Assembly: GCA_963556495.2 (NCBI GenBank) | Contig: OY747700.1 | Span: forward strand, 6,053,020-6,117,019 | Length of the DNA: 64,000 nucleotides | DNA from: Valencia hispanica | Taxonomy: Eukaryota; Chordata; Actinopteri; Cyprinodontiformes; Valenciidae | Direction of reading: 5' to 3' | Shown: positions 34,360-46,879 of the stretch, piece by piece | How the letters are laid out: the number at the start of each line of letters is the position of its first letter | How positions within the stretch are numbered: position 1 is the first letter of the stretch | Position numbers and translations under genes: made by a program | The notes under the pieces: generated by a model | Database searches by the model: none | Told to the model about the DNA's origin: nothing | Seen by the model: the letters and a program-made list of their open reading frames with translations, nothing else

Positions 34360-34601
34360 ATCTTCCAGTTGTCCGCAAGTCAGCAGTCCAACACTCCAAG
34401 TGTCTGCCTGCCTGGCTCATGTTCGGGAGAGAGCTAAGGACCCCAGCCAAGCTGGCTTTTGAAAAGCCTGTCGACGCGCCAGAGGCACCATCAGGTCCAA
34501 GCAACGCAAGGAAGTTGCAGGACAAATCCACAAAATCTTATGGCCTGGACCAACAGGCAAAGGTGGGACTGCAACAAAAGAGATATACAGTATTGGTATA
34601 A
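34360..34601 (+). pseudogene. Ty3/gypsy integrase fragment (unit 1)
   Basis: A short remnant of the integrase C-terminal region of a fish Ty3/gypsy element, recognised by LAWLMFGRELRTPAKL-like sequence (here broken by a frameshift before MFGRELRTPAKLAFEKP) and a downstream LQQKRY. The rest of pol is absent. It is carried along by the array, with equivalents at 48694-48927 and 63134-63367. Confidence 0.6.
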
Positions 34602-34849
34602 TTACTAAAGAAAGGCTGGAATGGATATATAGCCGAAAGACAAAAAAAAGCGCCTTAAACAACCAGGTGTGGCTCTGGAGTGTCCCCTTATACACAGTTA
34701 GACTCAAAGCAGGTGCTGCCACATGCACCCTTCTTCTTCCCCTGAGCTCCCTATAGTTCCCTGCTACCTCTCAGTCCCAAGTGGTGCCGTTGACTGCCTC
34801 CTCACCTCAGAGAAGGTGTGTCCCCCTCAAGGATGAGAAAATTTTTAAT

Positions 34850-35245
34850 GGAGGCCAGTGTAGTGATCAGTTGATAGCACTGTTGCCTTGCAGAAAGACG
34901 GCCTGGGTTCAAATCCCAGCCTGGGGTCTTTTTGCATGGGTCTTTCTGCATGGAGTTTGCATGTTCTCCCTGTTCTCCCTGTGCATGTGTGGGTTCTCTC
35001 TGGGTACTCCGGCTTCCTCCCACAGTCCAAAAACAGGACTGTCAGGGTAATTGGTCTCTCTAAATTGCTCTTAGGTATGTGTGTGGTTGTTTGTCCTGTT
35101 TGTCTCTATTTTGCCCTGCAATGGACTGGCGAACTCTCCAGGGTGTACCCTGCCTCTCACCCCCGTGACTGCTGGAGATAGGCACCAGCCCTTGAACCCT
35201 GTATAGGATTGAGGGGGATAAGATACAGATAATGGATGGATGATT
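34850..35245 (+). mobile_element. tRNA-like teleost SINE (unit 1/2 junction)
   Basis: The head resembles a tRNA, with TAGTGATCAGTTGATAGCAC and a good B box GGTTCAAATCC (34907-34917). The body has TCCGGCTTCCTCCCACAGTC and CTCTCTAAATTGCTC, and the tail ends in ATGGATGGATG. The junction of array units 1 and 2 falls in its tail at about 35201. It is not a functional tRNA gene. Confidence 0.85.
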
Positions 35246-35267
35246 TTAATTATAATGATAAGTTGGT

Positions 35268-35432
<165 letters not shown>

Positions 35433-35731
35433 CTGAAAAGGAATAAGCTGATGAAGCTGACCAGTAATCAATGTTTACAGTTTAACAAAGTTTTAAATGA
35501 GAAGACGAATGAGCTGCTGCTGAGATCTCACGAGAGCTGTGCGTAAGTAATATGGCTATAAACTGGTAAAACAAACAAACTCGGATAAAAACAAACCATA
35601 ACATTTGAGCCAAATACAGCAAACGTTTAATAATAATAACCATTATTTTGTATTTCTCCATAAACCAACTGGACGAGGAAACCTTGCACACTCAGGAAAG
35701 CTACTTGGACGAGTGCTTTGACAACATTGTT

Positions 35732-36517
35732 ATGGGCAAGCCACAGAAATCCACCTCTGCTATGCCGACAAGCACACCATCACAGAAACGCACCCGTTCT
35801 GAGGCCAGCACCTCCACCATCTCTCCAGAGAAAAGCTACAGCGATGTCCTGGACTCAATAGATAAGAAGCTAACCAGCCTAGACGCCCGTCTGGTCCTGG
35901 TTGAGGTTCTCCACAAAAAGTTTCAAGCTCTAAGGGAATCCCTGGAGTTCAGCCAACAACAGGTAGCATCGCTCGCTGCAGAAAACCAAACGCTTAGGGA
36001 GAGTGTAAAGAAACTCACCGAGGGGATGACGCAGCTGTCCAGAGAAAGGAAGAGGATGAAAGAAACTATCTTGGATATACAGGCCAGGGGAATGCGGGAC
36101 AATCTTGTTTTTTCCAGGATCCCAGAACAGGCTGAGGAAGACGCTGAATCCACCGTCCGAGATTTTCTCCAACATCAGTTAAAGCTCCCAAGCGACACGG
36201 TAAAAAACATCACTTTTCACCGCGTCCACCACCTAGGAGGTGAGAAGCCCAACAACAGCCAGCCGTGACCAATTGTTGCTAAATTCGAGCCTTACAAGCA
36301 AAAAGAGCAGGTCAGAGGCCAGGGCAGAGAGCTGCGAGGAATGAATTACAGCGTTAATGATCAATATCCGAAGGAGATCCTGGATAGAAGGCCCGTTTTG
36401 TTCATAATCAGAAAGAAATATATCAGTGAAGGCACCAGAGCTACAGTAGCGGTAGATAAACTGTATGTTAATGGGCAGCTGTTCAGGGACCCCCAGCTTA
36501 CTCCTTGGCTTTATTAG
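35732..36517 (+). pseudogene. LINE ORF1 (one nonsense change)
   Basis: Encodes the L1-type ORF1 RNA chaperone: a coiled-coil region with leucine heptads (about residues 40-115), an RRM-like core around DNLVFSRIPEQ, and a C-terminal domain ending DPQLTPWLY. A TGA at 36266-36268 replaces the CGA Arg of copy 2, a CpG transition that cuts the protein at about two thirds. The start is taken at ATG 35732; the frame is open further upstream without an ATG. Confidence 0.88.
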
Positions 36518-36923
36518 TCATGTAACACTGGTCAGATAATAGTTGTTTTATCAGTCAACTATAATGTAATGTTAGCACAGCTCAATAAAGTTGTTTACAT
36601 TACTCAATGTGGGCGGGGCCAGGGCTAAGCACTGGGATACTGGCTCTTTTTTCTTTTCTCATCTTCACATGTCTGTCACCAAATGTCTTTGTCACTCCTT
36701 TTTCCTTCTTTTATCACTCACACACACACACAGAATTTTTTCATAACATAACTATTTCTTTCTCTCTCACCCTTCACACCTTCAAAACTTTCTTCTATTT
36801 CTCTCTTTCTTATATCTCGGCTTTTGGATTTTCAATCAGGCAACCCCAAGCACAAACTAATAATACACCTGTGTTTATCTGATTCTATGGTGATATGGAC
36901 TTTAAAACTTTTGTCTCAAAACT

Positions 36924-39900
36924 ATGGCTACTATAAGGTTTGTCACGTGGAATGTTCATGGAGCTGGCACCAGAGAGAAAAGAGTTAAGATTTTTAACCA
37001 GCTTAAAAGATTGAAGGCAGATGTCGTCTTATTACAAGAAACCCATAAATCTACCTCAGCTGCAGATGATCTTAAATCCCCTGAGTTTCCTAATGTGTTT
37101 TCTGCATGCTATAACTCTAGACAAAGGGGAGTAGAAACATTAATAAATAAAAATGTAAATTTTACAGTAATAGATACAGTTACAGATCCAGAGGGTAGAT
37201 TTATTATAGTAAAACTATCTTTACATAACCAAAAGTTATGTATTGTCAGTATATATGGTCCAAATGTTGATGACTCCTCATTCTTTCATTCCTTCTTCTC
37301 GGTGCTCCTTGAACACATGGATTGCTCACTTCTTCTTGGGGGCGACCTCAACTTTGGTTTAAATGAAGAAATAGACAGGCTCAGCACAGCAGGGACTCCG
37401 CCCAGCTGGGAATCTATAGATATAGTCAAACAGTACATGAGCGATTATGGACTTTGTGATGCATGGCGATCTCTTCACCCCAATGACAAAAAATATACTT
37501 TCTTCTCAAATGTCCACCATTCATATTCTCGACTGGATTATTTGTTAGTCAGCAGCTCACTGTTGACTGACATTTCAGACACTGAGATACACCCTATAGC
37601 TGTTAGCGATCATGCTCCTGTTTCTCTAACTTTAGTAAATGAAACAGAAACACCTCAAAGCAAAAATTGGAGATTTAATATATCCTTACTTAAGGATAAA
37701 GAATTTATTAAACATTTTGAAAAAGAGTGGGCCTCATATTTAGAATATAACGACCTCCCTGGTTCGTCGCCATCCATTCTTTGGGAGGCAGGAAAAGCTG
37801 TGATTAGAGGTAAAATAATCTCATTCTCATCAAATAAAAAGAAAATGGAAAAAAAAACGTATTCAGGAATTAGAAGAAACTATTAATTCATTAGAAGCTT
37901 CTTTAGATGAGGAGAGACTAGGCAAAATCCGTAAAGCAAAGCTAGAATTAAATCAAATTATTAATAAACAGACCCAGTTCTTAATTCAAAGACCTAGGAT
38001 AGAAAACTTTGAACAAGGTAATAAATCAGGTAGATTTTTGGCTAACCAGCTTAAAACTAATAAAGAAAAAACAACTATATCTGCTATTAAAGATCAGACC
38101 GGGAATACAGTATATGATCCCGGAAGAACAAACAACACATTTAAAGAATTTTACAAGGCTTTATACTCACCAGAGATAAATCCATCAGATCATGAAATTG
38201 AACAATTTTTGGATAACATAACACTACCTAAATTATCTGAAAGTCAAGCGATGGCCCTGGATTCACAGTAACAGCGGCTGAACTCCAGGAGGCCCTCCAA
38301 GGCATGCCCAATAAAAAGGCTCCAGGCTCAGATGGATTTCCAGCAGAGTTCTATAAAGAATTCTAGAATATTCTGGCACCAACATTCCACAGAATGCTGC
38401 AGGAAACCAAGGAAAATCGCCAACTCCCACCAAATATGAATTCTGCCTACATTAGTCTTCTACTAAAATCAGGTAAAGACCCTTTGTTTCCCACCAGCTA
38501 TCATCCCATATCCCTCATTAATGTTGATCTTAAAATAATCTGCAAAGCCCTCGCAAAAAGGATAGAGAAAGTAACCCCTCTTATAATACATCCTAATCAA
38601 ACTGGTTTTATTAAAGGGAGACATTCATCCACAAATTCACGTAGATTAATAGATTTAATAGATTTTTCTTACTGTAAAAACATTAAAACTAATATATTAT
38701 CTTTAGATGCAGAAAAAGCATTTGATAGAGTTAACTGGAAATTCTTATTTGTAACCTTACATAAATTTGGCTTTGGAAATTATTTTATAAACTGGTTGAA
38801 AATATTATACAGTTCACCAACAGCATGTATCAGGACTAATAACCAAACATCATCTAGGTTTTATCTTCAGAGAGGTACCAGGCAGGGATGTCCTCTCTCT
38901 CCCTCCCTGTTCGCTATTTTTATTGAACCACTAGCTGCAGCAATCAGGCAAACTCACAATATTAAAGGCATAAAATGCAATAACATAGAACATAAAATCA
39001 GTCTTTATGCAGATGATGTATTACTTTTTCTCCAGCATTCACAAACCTCTTTCTCTCAGGTAATCGGGTTGATAAACTCTTACTCAAACGTTTCAGATTA
39101 TTCTATAAATTGGTTCAAATCTACAGTTCTTCCACTTAGTTGTTCTGTCCAGAATCCATCTAATACACAACTGCAGTCAGGGAATATTACCTATTTAGGT
39201 ATCAATGTCTCACCAAGACTGGCAGATTTAATAAAGCTAAACTACATCCCACTTTTAAAAAATGTGGAAGATGATCTTGCTAGATGGAAATCCCTACCCA
39301 TATCACTTATGGGAAGGGTTGCTTCAATAAAAATGATGGTCTTGCCCAGAATCAACTACTTATTCTAAATGATCCCAAGTAAACCATCACTAGACTGGTT
39401 TAGATCTCTGGACTCCTCTATCTTTAAATTTCTTTGGAAAAATAAACCCCCACGTATCAGCTTAAAAACACTGCAGAAGACCAAAGAAAAAGGAGGTCTA
39501 GATCTACCAAACTTCCATCATTATTTCTTAGCCAACAGGCTCCAATACATCTCAAGATGGTTAAAACATAGCTACCTAGAGGAGTCCTGGATAGACGTAG
39601 AACAGACACTATGTAATAAGATAAAACTTTCAGACCTACCATTTATTAGCTCCAATATAAAACAATATGAATGCTTTAAAAGCATAAATATCAGCTCCTC
39701 TCTGACAGCATGGTGGGAGTTTCTAAAAATGACAGAGTCCACAATAATCCCATGCAGAAGTACACCCATCTGGAATAACCCCGACATCTTGCAAAAAAAA
39801 TGTATGATAAGTTTTCCAGTCTGGAGGTGCAATGGAATTGAATACCTGGAACATATATTTGAAGGACCAGACTTTATCCCATTTAATACATTAATTACAC

Positions 39901-40584
39901 AATATGGAATTTATAAAAACAAATTCTTAGAAATATCAACAAATTAAATCTATTATTAAAGGTAAATTTAGGCTCAATACAGCCGAATTACAAATTCCAG
40001 CAAGAGTTTTAGATTTTCTTAATCTTGACCTCCCCAAATTGCTGTCTAAAATATACAAAACTTTATCTACATTAGATGAATCAATAGCCATCCCTATTTC
40101 AAAATGGGAGGTGGATTTATCAGCCAGCTTTGACTAAAACGTCTGGTCTCAGAAATGTTTAAGAACCTTTAAAATAACAAAACATCCTCATTTGCAATTA
40201 ATACAATACAAAATCCTTCATAGAGTACACTATACAGGTCAACGAATGTTTAGGATGGGTTTTACATCGTCTAATACCTGCTTACAATGCACAAGCAATA
40301 TACCAGATACTTATGTTCATGCGCTTTGGTTCTGTCCACCATCTCCCTCAATTTGCTTGTTAGGAAATTTAAATGATGTCACCATGGACACAAAGTCAGT
40401 TCTAATGGTTCACATTGCCTTATGCATCGCTAAGAAAACTATCCTCCTGAACTGTAAAAATAAAAAAGCTCTTAATATTAATCAGTATAGAAATCTCTTG
40501 TTGGACCATATTGGTCTTGAGACGGCCTCTGGCTCCATATCTGATCAATCTCTCTGGGCTCCTTTGATCAGCTCCATCACCTAG
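36924..40584 (+). pseudogene. LINE ORF2 endonuclease/reverse transcriptase (multiple breaks)
   Basis: Starts at ATG 36924. The apurinic-type endonuclease is intact over its motifs: TWNVHGAG, LLQETH, SIYGPN, GGDLNF, SRLDYLLVS and SDHAPVSL (to about 37640). The RT follows with FIKGRHSS, LDAEKAFDRVNW (first catalytic Asp), RQGCPLSPSLF and YADDVLLF (39006-39017). Near the end a CCHC-like CLQCTSNIPDTYVHALWFC is present, typical of L1 ORF2. Breaks: a frameshift in an A-run near 37850, a stop near 38270 with a further stop at TAG 38364, TAA at 39366-39368, and a frameshift near 39940. Expected length is about 1220 codons. Confidence 0.93.
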
Positions 40585-43548
40585 TGGGGGTGGGGGGCAC
40601 TTGGTTTTGTCGTTTGGGATACTGTTGCTGATGTGGGGGTTTTGGGGTTGGAGGCGTCTGGGGGGGACCCCGGGGGGTGGGATCACTGGGCGGATGGGGC
40701 GCTGGACGTCGTGGCCGGCCTGGGGTTGGGCTTTGGGTGGTAACTCCTGATGGCTGCATGCAGTGCCTAATGGGGGTTGCACTGGCAGACATGGGTTACT
40801 GGCCTGGTGACCGTGCTGCGCCTGGGTAGGGTCTGGGGTGGTCCTGGGGATTCGGGGCTCTGGGGCGCCACGCCCCCTAGCTGTGGTCCTGGCTGGGGGT
40901 CGGCCGGTGTGGGGTCTCTGTTGCCTGTGGGGGTCGGGGCTGGCCGGCGGCCGGCATGTGCAGTCGCCTCTCTCTTTTTGTCTGGGCCGATTGTCATCGC
41001 CGGTCCCTGTATGGCGTCTCACCTTGTTTGCTGGTTGGGGTGCCTGGCTGCTGGTCGCGGCGGCTGGGTGGCATTTCTGGGCCGGATCAGTCCTTTTTCG
41101 CACTGGACTTGGCTCCTGGGTCTTGGTCTTTATGCGGGGCGCTGGGGTCGGGCATTTGGCCGGGTTCGGTCGGACTTGCGGGTGGACTGGCCGGGTGGTG
41201 GGCGTGCAGGGCAGGTGGGTGGGGCGCTGGGTTTGGTCTCCTGCCGGGCCATTGAGCAGCAGTGGTAACTCCACAAGGAATGGGACTGGTGGATGTCGCC
41301 CTGGTGGGTCGGCCGCCCGGCTCATCGGTTTGCTCCTGGTCTGGGCAGGTACGTCGCCGTGGTTCGGGCTGTGGGGGCCTCTGGTGTGCGGGTGGAGCTG
41401 GGGGCCTCCTTTGCTGGCGGGGAGGCTGTTGCTGTGTAGCGACATGTGCTCTCCCCCTACGAGGGCACTTGGACGGGGGGGAGTGGTGTGCGGGGGGGTT
41501 CGAACTCAACCTGGGTGTCTAGTGTCTTTTGTGTTTTGAGAGTAGAGCGAATGTCAGGGTGGGTTTAGTTCACCTTCTGGGATGGGGCTGGGGGTCCGTG
41601 GGGCTTTGCGGTGCTGTGCCTATTGGGGTCAGTCGGGGAGCTGGCTCCCTGGGAAGACATTTTGTCTCCCAGTCCTTCCCTCCCCATCCCTGGACACCTC
41701 TGTCCACCCGCTCCATAACTTTACCACTCATATAGGGTCTTGGGGCATTGGCAAATCACTGGGCTGCGAGGAGGGGCTTCCCTCCTCGCTATCCCGTGGT
41801 GTCCTGGGTCCCAATTTTAATATACAACTTAGACACTCCAACTTATTACATTCTCACGCGACACATATTTAGGGACTTTGGGGTGGGCACACTTTTCGGC
41901 ATCCAGAGGGGGAGCGGTTCAATCAGCTTCTCCTCTGGTGCCGGTGCCCATTGTTGAAACCACATATAGACACTGAGGGCTCGGGGTGGGGGTTGGGGGA
42001 TGTGTGGCTGCCTACCCCACATCCCACCCCTCTGTTTTAAATGCACATTATAACAACACGCATCAACACCATACTCGAGCGGGAGGATGGAGGCTAGGGG
42101 TCTTTTCACACCCCTGTTCGCTACGGGCCATCAGGGGTTGGGGTCCGGAGGAGGAACAGGTGGTCTGGTCGGGGTCCTGGGCTGTCGGGCTGCTTTGCCA
42201 CTGTGGGGCCCTTGGCGGTCTGCTTGTCTCCGTCCTAGAAGGTAGGGGGTCCATCTCCTGGGTCCGGGGGCTGGTGGCTCTACTGGGGCATCGGTACGTG
42301 GACGTGGGAGCATAAAGTGTGTATGGGGTGTGTGAGTGAGGGTACAGCATAATTTTTTTGGGTGTCTTGGTGAGTCAGAGAGAATGTATGGGTTTAAGAA
42401 GGAGGGAACGTATGACTGTGTCTATATGTCTTTCTCTACCTGTCAGGTTGGAGCTTGGTCTGCCCCCTCGCCTGGCGCACCTCAGGCCTTACACTTAATG
42501 TGGGGCCTATCTCCCCTCCGTCACTCCCCGCCGGTGACGGGGGCCCCTGCCTGCCGGTGCATCGGTGGTCAATCCGGTTCGGACCTGGTGCGTGCCTGAC
42601 CGGCCCTTTTAGGGGTGCCAGGTTTGGGATTGTTGGGTGGTGCCTGCTCGGTGGCTCGGCGGGATGCAAATCCGGCGTCTCTGCTCGTTCGATCACCTGT
42701 TCTGTGCGCACCATGCGTTGTCGGTTCATTGGTGGGTTGGATCGGCCCTGGCCCTCGTTGGATGCCTGGCCTCGAAGCTCTGCGTTGCGTGGGATCAGGA
42801 CCCGGGAGCTGGTACAACTTGGTGTCCAGATGCTGGCTGAGCCCCGCCTGGGGATGCTGTCCGTCCCCTGCGGCTATCGGTGGGGTGCCCCGACATAGGG
42901 CCGGGGTGGGGCGCTGGGATGTTGGCGATGGGGAATGGCCTAGGGTGGTGGCGGCGCGTGGCGCCCGGCGGCCCTGCATAGTGGCTTTCTGGACGTTCCC
43001 CTGGGGTTCTCCTTTGCTCCACTCTTGGGGGATGCGGTCGGCCCCGCCCTGGTCCGCCTAGGGCTCTGGGTGTCCTTTGCATGTCTTTGCTCCGATCTCC
43101 TTCATGTCTGCATCGATTCCTGGGAGACGGATTGATGCCTGCTCACACCAACTATCGAACACTCTTATGGAGAAACCTTATATGCACCAGCATGCTAACA
43201 TACACACATAGATGTGGGGTCTCTGGTGTTTAAGGATATATTCTTGGGCTGAGGTTATCATTACTAGAGCTTTATTAATCGGTACCATGAGATTTTCTGT
43301 TTGATTTGTTTTGTCGATGTTCCTTTTTCGTGTTTTGTTTTTCCCCCTCTCACTGCCGTCCTGTGGGTATGGAGGCAGACTTCAATTTCTTCCTGTGTTT
43401 TCTTTGTTCCCCTTCCTCTCTTGTATTTTCAACTCACTCTCTCTCTCTTGACTTTTTGTTTCCTACCTCTCTTCTTCATCTTCCTTCTTTCATCTCCTTA
43501 ATTTTCTGTCTCCGTGTCCATAACATAAGGAAATAAAAACCCCAACAA
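40585..43548 (+). other. G-rich 3' region of the LINE (copy 1)
   Basis: From the ORF2 stop to about 43080 the plus strand is strongly G-rich with many GGGG runs and high overall GC. It then turns into a pyrimidine-rich stretch (about 43300-43500) before the poly(A) signal and tail. Long open frames on both strands here (for example minus 41445-40420) follow from the composition: they are Pro/Arg/Gly-rich, shift between copies and show no domain. The region is shared with copy 2, so it belongs to the element. Confidence 0.8.
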
Positions 43549-43739
43549 TTCATAAAAAAAAAAAGAATAATAATTTTAAAAAAGAAAAAGTAAAAAAGAA
43601 AATATTACTGTTAAGTCTAAAACGACACATCCCAGTGAATCGTTTGTGCCTTTTCTCTTCTGATAATAAAAGAATTAGCAGTCTTGATTAAATGTTACCA
43701 TTTGACTTAATAAACTGTACTTGCAAATAGTGTTAAGAC

Positions 43740-45098
43740 TGTTGAGGCTATAGCCTTTTACTAAACGTACTGCATCTACTAGCATCCTTTCACTGAACAA
43801 ACTGCATCTTCCAGCATCTCATTGGTCTGTGGCCAGTGATGACATTACAGAGTTGATAAATGCAGCGCGAAAATTTTAATACTCGTCCTTTGGTTCCTAC
43901 CAGCGGAGCCACAAAAAGACGCTTTAATCCATTGCTAGCATTTTTATTTTTTTCGTTCACACCTGCTGGACCAGGAAGAACTCCCCCTTTTAAACTTCGA
44001 AGTGAACAGGCCGAGCAAACAGACTTCCCTGTACGGTTAACCAGCGAGTCCGCTGGCCTCTGAGTTCTGTTGAAAACAGGCCTGAGTCCCTCAGTGCCTA
44101 AAGTCGGACGTCTGCTTTTCTGACCTCGGTTTTTGCGCAGAACCGCTCCTTTAAACTGTACACTTTCAAGTCGTTCTACGTTCTTTGTCGTGGAGTGTGG
44201 AGAGAGTCATCACCAAGTAGGATAAGCCTGGTTTATGTCTGTTAGGTCTGGGTAGAGGAGATTAGGTCTAGGATTCATATATCCATTTTCTATTGGTTAA
44301 AATAAATCTGTCAACTTGTTAACCACTGTTATTCTTGGTCGTCTGTTGCTGTACACCGACCCTGAATGTGCATGATTTTTGTGTTTTATTATTTGACTTT
44401 GGTTGCAACCAGAAGCAGTATATTATATTGTATTATTTCCAGGCTTGTTTTATTGTCCACTGCGGTCGGCGCGTGTCTGTTTAGACAGGTCGCATGGCCT
44501 TCCGTTGATCCCCTTTCTCCGTCACCCCCGTTTCTTTTGTCCACGCCACCATTGCTAATTGAAACTAGCCTTTGTTGAATCGCCACATGGTCTTCCTTTG
44601 TCTCCCTTTGTGAACCAATCGTGCCAATTGATAAGGCTTGGGTTATTGATCGCATTGAGGGGGTAAGCTGAACCCCCCTCATTCGCTCGCACACACACAC
44701 ATACACCCACACACACACACACACACACACAGCCGCACACACACGCCCCCTTCCCTCAACGTTAACTTTGTTCTATATTTTTGCATGCGTTAGAATAGAT
44801 GGCAATAATAAATGAAATGTAATCTGTAAGGTTGACCTATTTAATTAATAAATTCCATTAATTATCGAGAAGTTTCCTGTGCTATTTCAGTGTGTGCTGT
44901 AAAGTTTGTTAAATCCCCGCGGACGAACTCCGCCCTTTCAGAAGAGACTGACTGTCTGGTTTAATTAAAAGTATCTCATTAATGAGGTTGGTGCCCCGAT
45001 GACCTTTAATAAACAGGTTAAACTCGAACGTCATCAATAATTATATTAATATTAAATTATTGATTCTAATTATTGATTCTCAGATAATAGTTACAACA
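43740..45098. mobile_element. Solo-LTR-like insertion, 1.36 kb (copy 1)
   Basis: Begins TGTTGAGG and ends TTACAACA (TGTTG...CAACA). It is absent at the matching site of unit 1 (AGTGTTAAGATTTAAAAC near 30782-30799). It has no long reading frame. Internal features are a (CA)n tract near 44690-44732 and several AATAAA. Solo LTR is the best reading; a large MITE is the alternative. The target duplication is not clear. Confidence 0.6.
44688..44745. repeat. (CA)n microsatellite
   Basis: CA repeats with a few interruptions; the unit 3 counterpart is at 59094-59136. Cys/Val-rich open frames across it are artefacts. Confidence 0.95.
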
Positions 45099-45606
45099 GT
45101 ACTTAAAACAATAAATTGATAAATGACAAAAATAAAATTGCTCATTTTATTAATCTGTTTCGATAATTAATTAATTACGCTGTTTTCATACTCAGGAGAT
45201 TGTATGCAGAATATTGGTGCCAGTGGTTTGTACAGATAAATAATTAAATACAGAAAATATTTGAGAACTATTGTAATGTGTCTGTCTTTCTTTATTATCT
45301 TAATATTTACACATTTAGTTAATTCATAGTTCATACCTCTGTTTGCTGTAACTCTATATTTATATGTAGCATGCTATTTAAACTTTTTACCAAACATTTA
45401 GACATTCAAGAAACATTGTTTTATATGTGGGAAGAAAAGTGACTATAAAAAGTTTTTTTTTAACTCCACATTTCACGCTATGAGAGGATAAATATCTTAA
45501 AATAGTGCTGATATGTTTTGAGTGTGTAACTTTACAAACACACCAACAGTTTCAGTATTTAACAGATTAAGTCCTTCACTGAATCACTGAACAGAAGTAA
45601 ACATTT

Positions 45607-46536
45607 TTATTTCAGTTTTTTCCGAAACAACTGGATTAAAATGTTGCATATTTTAGAAAGCTTAAAGCCGTACATCACAGGGTTGAACAGTGGCTGACAT
45701 GTTACATAGTACAATGACAACAATAATCTTATTCCATCAGGAACACTGCTCATGTTAAACCTGCTCTGTAACACATCAAAGCAAATAGCAAATGAAAAGT
45801 TTATCACAGAGGCCAGGTGAGGCGTGCAGGTGCTGACCGCTTTCTGTCGGGTCTGTTTGGACCCAGAAAAACACACCTTCAGGATCCTGATGTATGGGTA
45901 GATAATTAAACCACCTATAATTAAAACTGATAAAGCGATGCCAATGAGTCCATAAATGTTATTGACTGTAGTGTCAGAGCAGGCCAGTTTAACTATAGAG
46001 TAGTTGTCACAGTATATTTTGTTAATGACGTTTCCACAGAGCTTCAGAGAGAAACTCATAGATGTTCCAGGAATAACCAGTAGAAATCCCATTGTCCAGG
46101 CTAGTGCAATACAAATGGCAACTTTCTTCAGGGTCATCAATGAGTTATAGTGCAGAGGATGACAGATAGCCAGGTATCTGTCATAAGACATGACGGCTAG
46201 ATTAAAAAACTCTACACTTACATAAGTGTAGAGACAGAAAAGCTGCATGAAACAGAGTGAAGCAGAAATATTGTGAACATCAGAGAGGATCTGAACCAGC
46301 AGGAAGGGAAACAATGATGTGCTGCCGTACAGTTCATTCACAAACAGGCTGAAGAGGAAAATGTACATAGGTGCATGTAAGCTCCTGTTCACACAGATCA
46401 CCACGATCAGCAGGACATTAAAACCAATGATCAGAACAAACAAAAACAGCACAAGAATAAAGAAAATATATTTCAACTGTTTGGTATCATAATAAGCAGC
46501 AAGAGTGAAATAAAAAAACTGTGTTGAATTCACCAT
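45607..46536 (-). CDS. Olfactory receptor, intact, 309 aa (OR E, array unit 2)
   Basis: Near-identical sibling of OR D, starting at ATG 46534-46536 (MVNSTQ). All OR motifs are kept: MSYDRYLAIC at 116-125, loop-2 cysteines, KAVSTCTPHL and NPVMY. Differences from OR D include a Phe for Cys in TM2 (IFLFSLF), Asn for His in HPLHYN, changes in TM4 (ALAWTMGF) and Pro for Thr in TM5 (IIYPYIRIL). Several of these fall in membrane segments that could touch ligand. It sits 0.5 kb from the LTR-like insertion, which lies downstream in the OR sense. AATAAA overlaps the stop. Confidence 0.95.
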   Translation of the reverse strand: MVNSTQFFYFTLAAYYDTKQLKYIFFILVLFLFVLIIGFNVLLIVVICVNRSLHAPMYIFLFSLFVNELYGSTSLFPFLLVQILSDVHNISASLCFMQLFCLYTYVSVEFFNLAVMSYDRYLAICHPLHYNSLMTLKKVAICIALAWTMGFLLVIPGTSMSFSLKLCGNVINKIYCDNYSIVKLACSDTTVNNIYGLIGIALSVLIIGGLIIYPYIRILKVCFSGSKQTRQKAVSTCTPHLASVINFSFAICFDVLQSRFNMSSVPDGIRLLLSLYYVTCQPLFNPVMYGFKLSKICNILIQLFRKKLK

Positions 46537-46684
46537 AATGGTCCTTATGCTTAAACAAATATGAAATCTGTGTTCAGGGAGGCATAGATTAAACCTCATG
46601 TTACCTTTTAGCACTAAAATCTGATCATTTATATTCATCAGCGTTCTTAAAAACAATCAACATAAACAGCAACTTAGTTCATTA

Positions 46685-46825
46685 CATTACAGTGAGCTCC
46701 TCTGAACTGAACTTTAAACCTTAGTGTGCTACTTTTAAATGTTTCATTGACCTCCCACATCAACAGGGTGATGTCATCATCAAATGGATGTATTTGTTTC
46801 TGATTGCTATATGGTAGTCAGCAGA
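46685..46825 (-). promoter_or_regulatory. Conserved OR upstream block (unit 2)
   Basis: Same block and spacing as for OR B and OR D, with the TGATGTCATCA core at about 46769. Confidence 0.5.
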
Positions 46826-46879
46826 GAGACCAATTCAGAACACAAACAGACGGAGGTTTTTGATGCATTGCTGTTATGA

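Larger units (their letters stand above)
30517..35200. repeat. OR array unit 1 (short, 4.7 kb)
   Basis: This is the first copy of the tandem OR cassette. It starts in SINE tail sequence (GTATAGGAATGAGG, compare 35201 and 49532) and ends in the SINE body. It holds an OR, a THAP/YqaJ-type remnant, an L2 tail, a gypsy integrase scrap and the SINE. It lacks the L1-like LINE and the LTR-like insertion of units 2 and 3, and keeps the uninterrupted sites near 30654-30672 and 30785-30800. Confidence 0.88.
35500..43603 (+). mobile_element. L1/Tx1-like LINE, 8.1 kb (copy 1)
   Basis: Full-length-looking non-LTR retrotransposon: 5' leader, ORF1 (35732-36517), ORF2 (36924-40584), a 2.7-kb G-rich 3' region and an A-rich tail (43549-43600) after AATAAAAACCCCAAC. 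The boundaries are set by comparison with the empty site in unit 1 (TTTTACATGTTACTG near 30660). A short duplication of about 5 bp (AAATG-like) is possible. ORF1 and ORF2 are both broken in this copy. Confidence 0.9.

Noticed and set aside
34855..34925. Possible tRNA gene
   Set aside because: The A- and B-box-like motifs belong to a SINE head repeated at each array unit; no proper acceptor stem is evident.
40420..41445. 341-codon Pro/Arg-rich open frame on the minus strand (and 54611-55516)
   Set aside because: It arises from G-rich LINE 3' sequence, starts inside ORF2, changes length between copies and has no domain.
44389..44742. Cys/Val-rich open frame
   Set aside because: Translation of a (CA)n microsatellite.
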